Positions 63,982 to 64,000 of a stretch of 64,000 nucleotides of DNA are shown here, in pieces. Source of the DNA: Sebaldella termitidis ATCC 33386 (GTDB lineage: Bacteria; Fusobacteriota; Fusobacteriia; Fusobacteriales; Leptotrichiaceae); NCBI RefSeq assembly GCF_000024405.1, contig NC_013517.1:310001-374000 (forward strand), in the 5' to 3' direction. Within the stretch, counting starts at the first letter, position 1. The number at the start of each line of letters is the position of its first letter. The notes below the pieces were generated by a model. The model was not told where the DNA came from and ran no database searches. It saw nothing but the letters and a program-made list of their open reading frames with translations. A program made the position numbers and the translations under genes.

Positions 63982-64000
63982 TAAAAACTTGTTTAAGTAT

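Noticed and set aside
1-64000. tRNA, rRNA, prophage or site-specific recombinase genes
   Set aside because: No cloverleaf with GGTTCGAAxCC-type arms, no rRNA motifs, no phage structural genes and no integrase or invertase motif were seen on either strand.

Overview
The window looks like a chromosomal segment of a low-GC, diderm member of the Fusobacteriota, most plausibly the Leptotrichiaceae (a Sebaldella- or Leptotrichia-like organism). This assignment is inference. It rests on strong AT bias, Gram-negative surface proteins (two-partner-secretion type and type Va autotransporters) combined with Firmicute-like regulation (a TTTACA-repeat Pho box, DeoR, TetR and MarR regulators, sigma70 promoters), and giant paralogous autotransporters with a shared non-barrel N-terminal module.

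Layout: (1) 1-9264 is a contact-dependent-inhibition-like (CDI) locus. It holds the 3' end of a huge FHA/CdiA-like gene with a C-terminal toxin, its probable immunity gene, a decayed second immunity gene, and an orphan cassette: a 5'-truncated CdiA-like end carrying a different, metallopeptidase-like tip and a secreted immunity candidate. The orphan cassette lies between two copies of a GGGCTGTATCAAAA-type palindrome. (2) 9282-12925 is a leftward phosphate operon, pstB-phoU-phoB-phoR, behind a well-formed Pho box. (3) 12992-31168 is mostly housekeeping and metabolic genes: a pseudouridine synthase, flavin reductase, short-chain dehydrogenase (SDR) under a MerR-type promoter, HbpS/GlcG-like secreted protein, RsgA GTPase, DM13-like protein, a TetR-fabF pair, a class D beta-lactamase, rplS, lepB-rimI-unknown-GH57, a VOC protein, hydrolases, a MarR/EFR1 flavodoxin-ferredoxin pair, and a DUF1275 membrane protein. 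(4) 31366-63981 is a surface-protein island. It has three giant paralogous autotransporters (2756, 2139 and 2123 aa), the first in an operon behind three small secreted proteins. An esterase, a 5'-nucleotidase-like protein, DeoR, a Nim-like flavoprotein, an IS200/IS605-type element, a HAD phosphatase, a CarD protein and a TetR lie in and around the island.

The most notable signal is a pair of about 165-bp elements, at 31366-31532 and 63817-63981. Each is bounded by 26-27 bp inverted repeats and carries a sigma70 promoter (TTGACT, 17 bp, TACAAT or TAAAAT) plus a conserved TTxGTCnGACTAA-like dyad. The first lies directly upstream of the first autotransporter operon and its strong promoter points away from the operon. 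This is the architecture of a phase-variable invertible promoter caught in the OFF orientation, and the second copy may play the same role for a gene beyond the window. No recombinase is encoded here, so the alternative is a promoter-bearing MITE.

Other points of interest are the loss of both residues of the catalytic dyad in the 5'-nucleotidase homologue, a candidate 90-nt RNA or attenuator upstream of it, an array of perfect short hairpins at the ends of the IS200-like element, and several strong operator-like dyads next to regulator genes. No tRNA, rRNA, CRISPR array or prophage was found.
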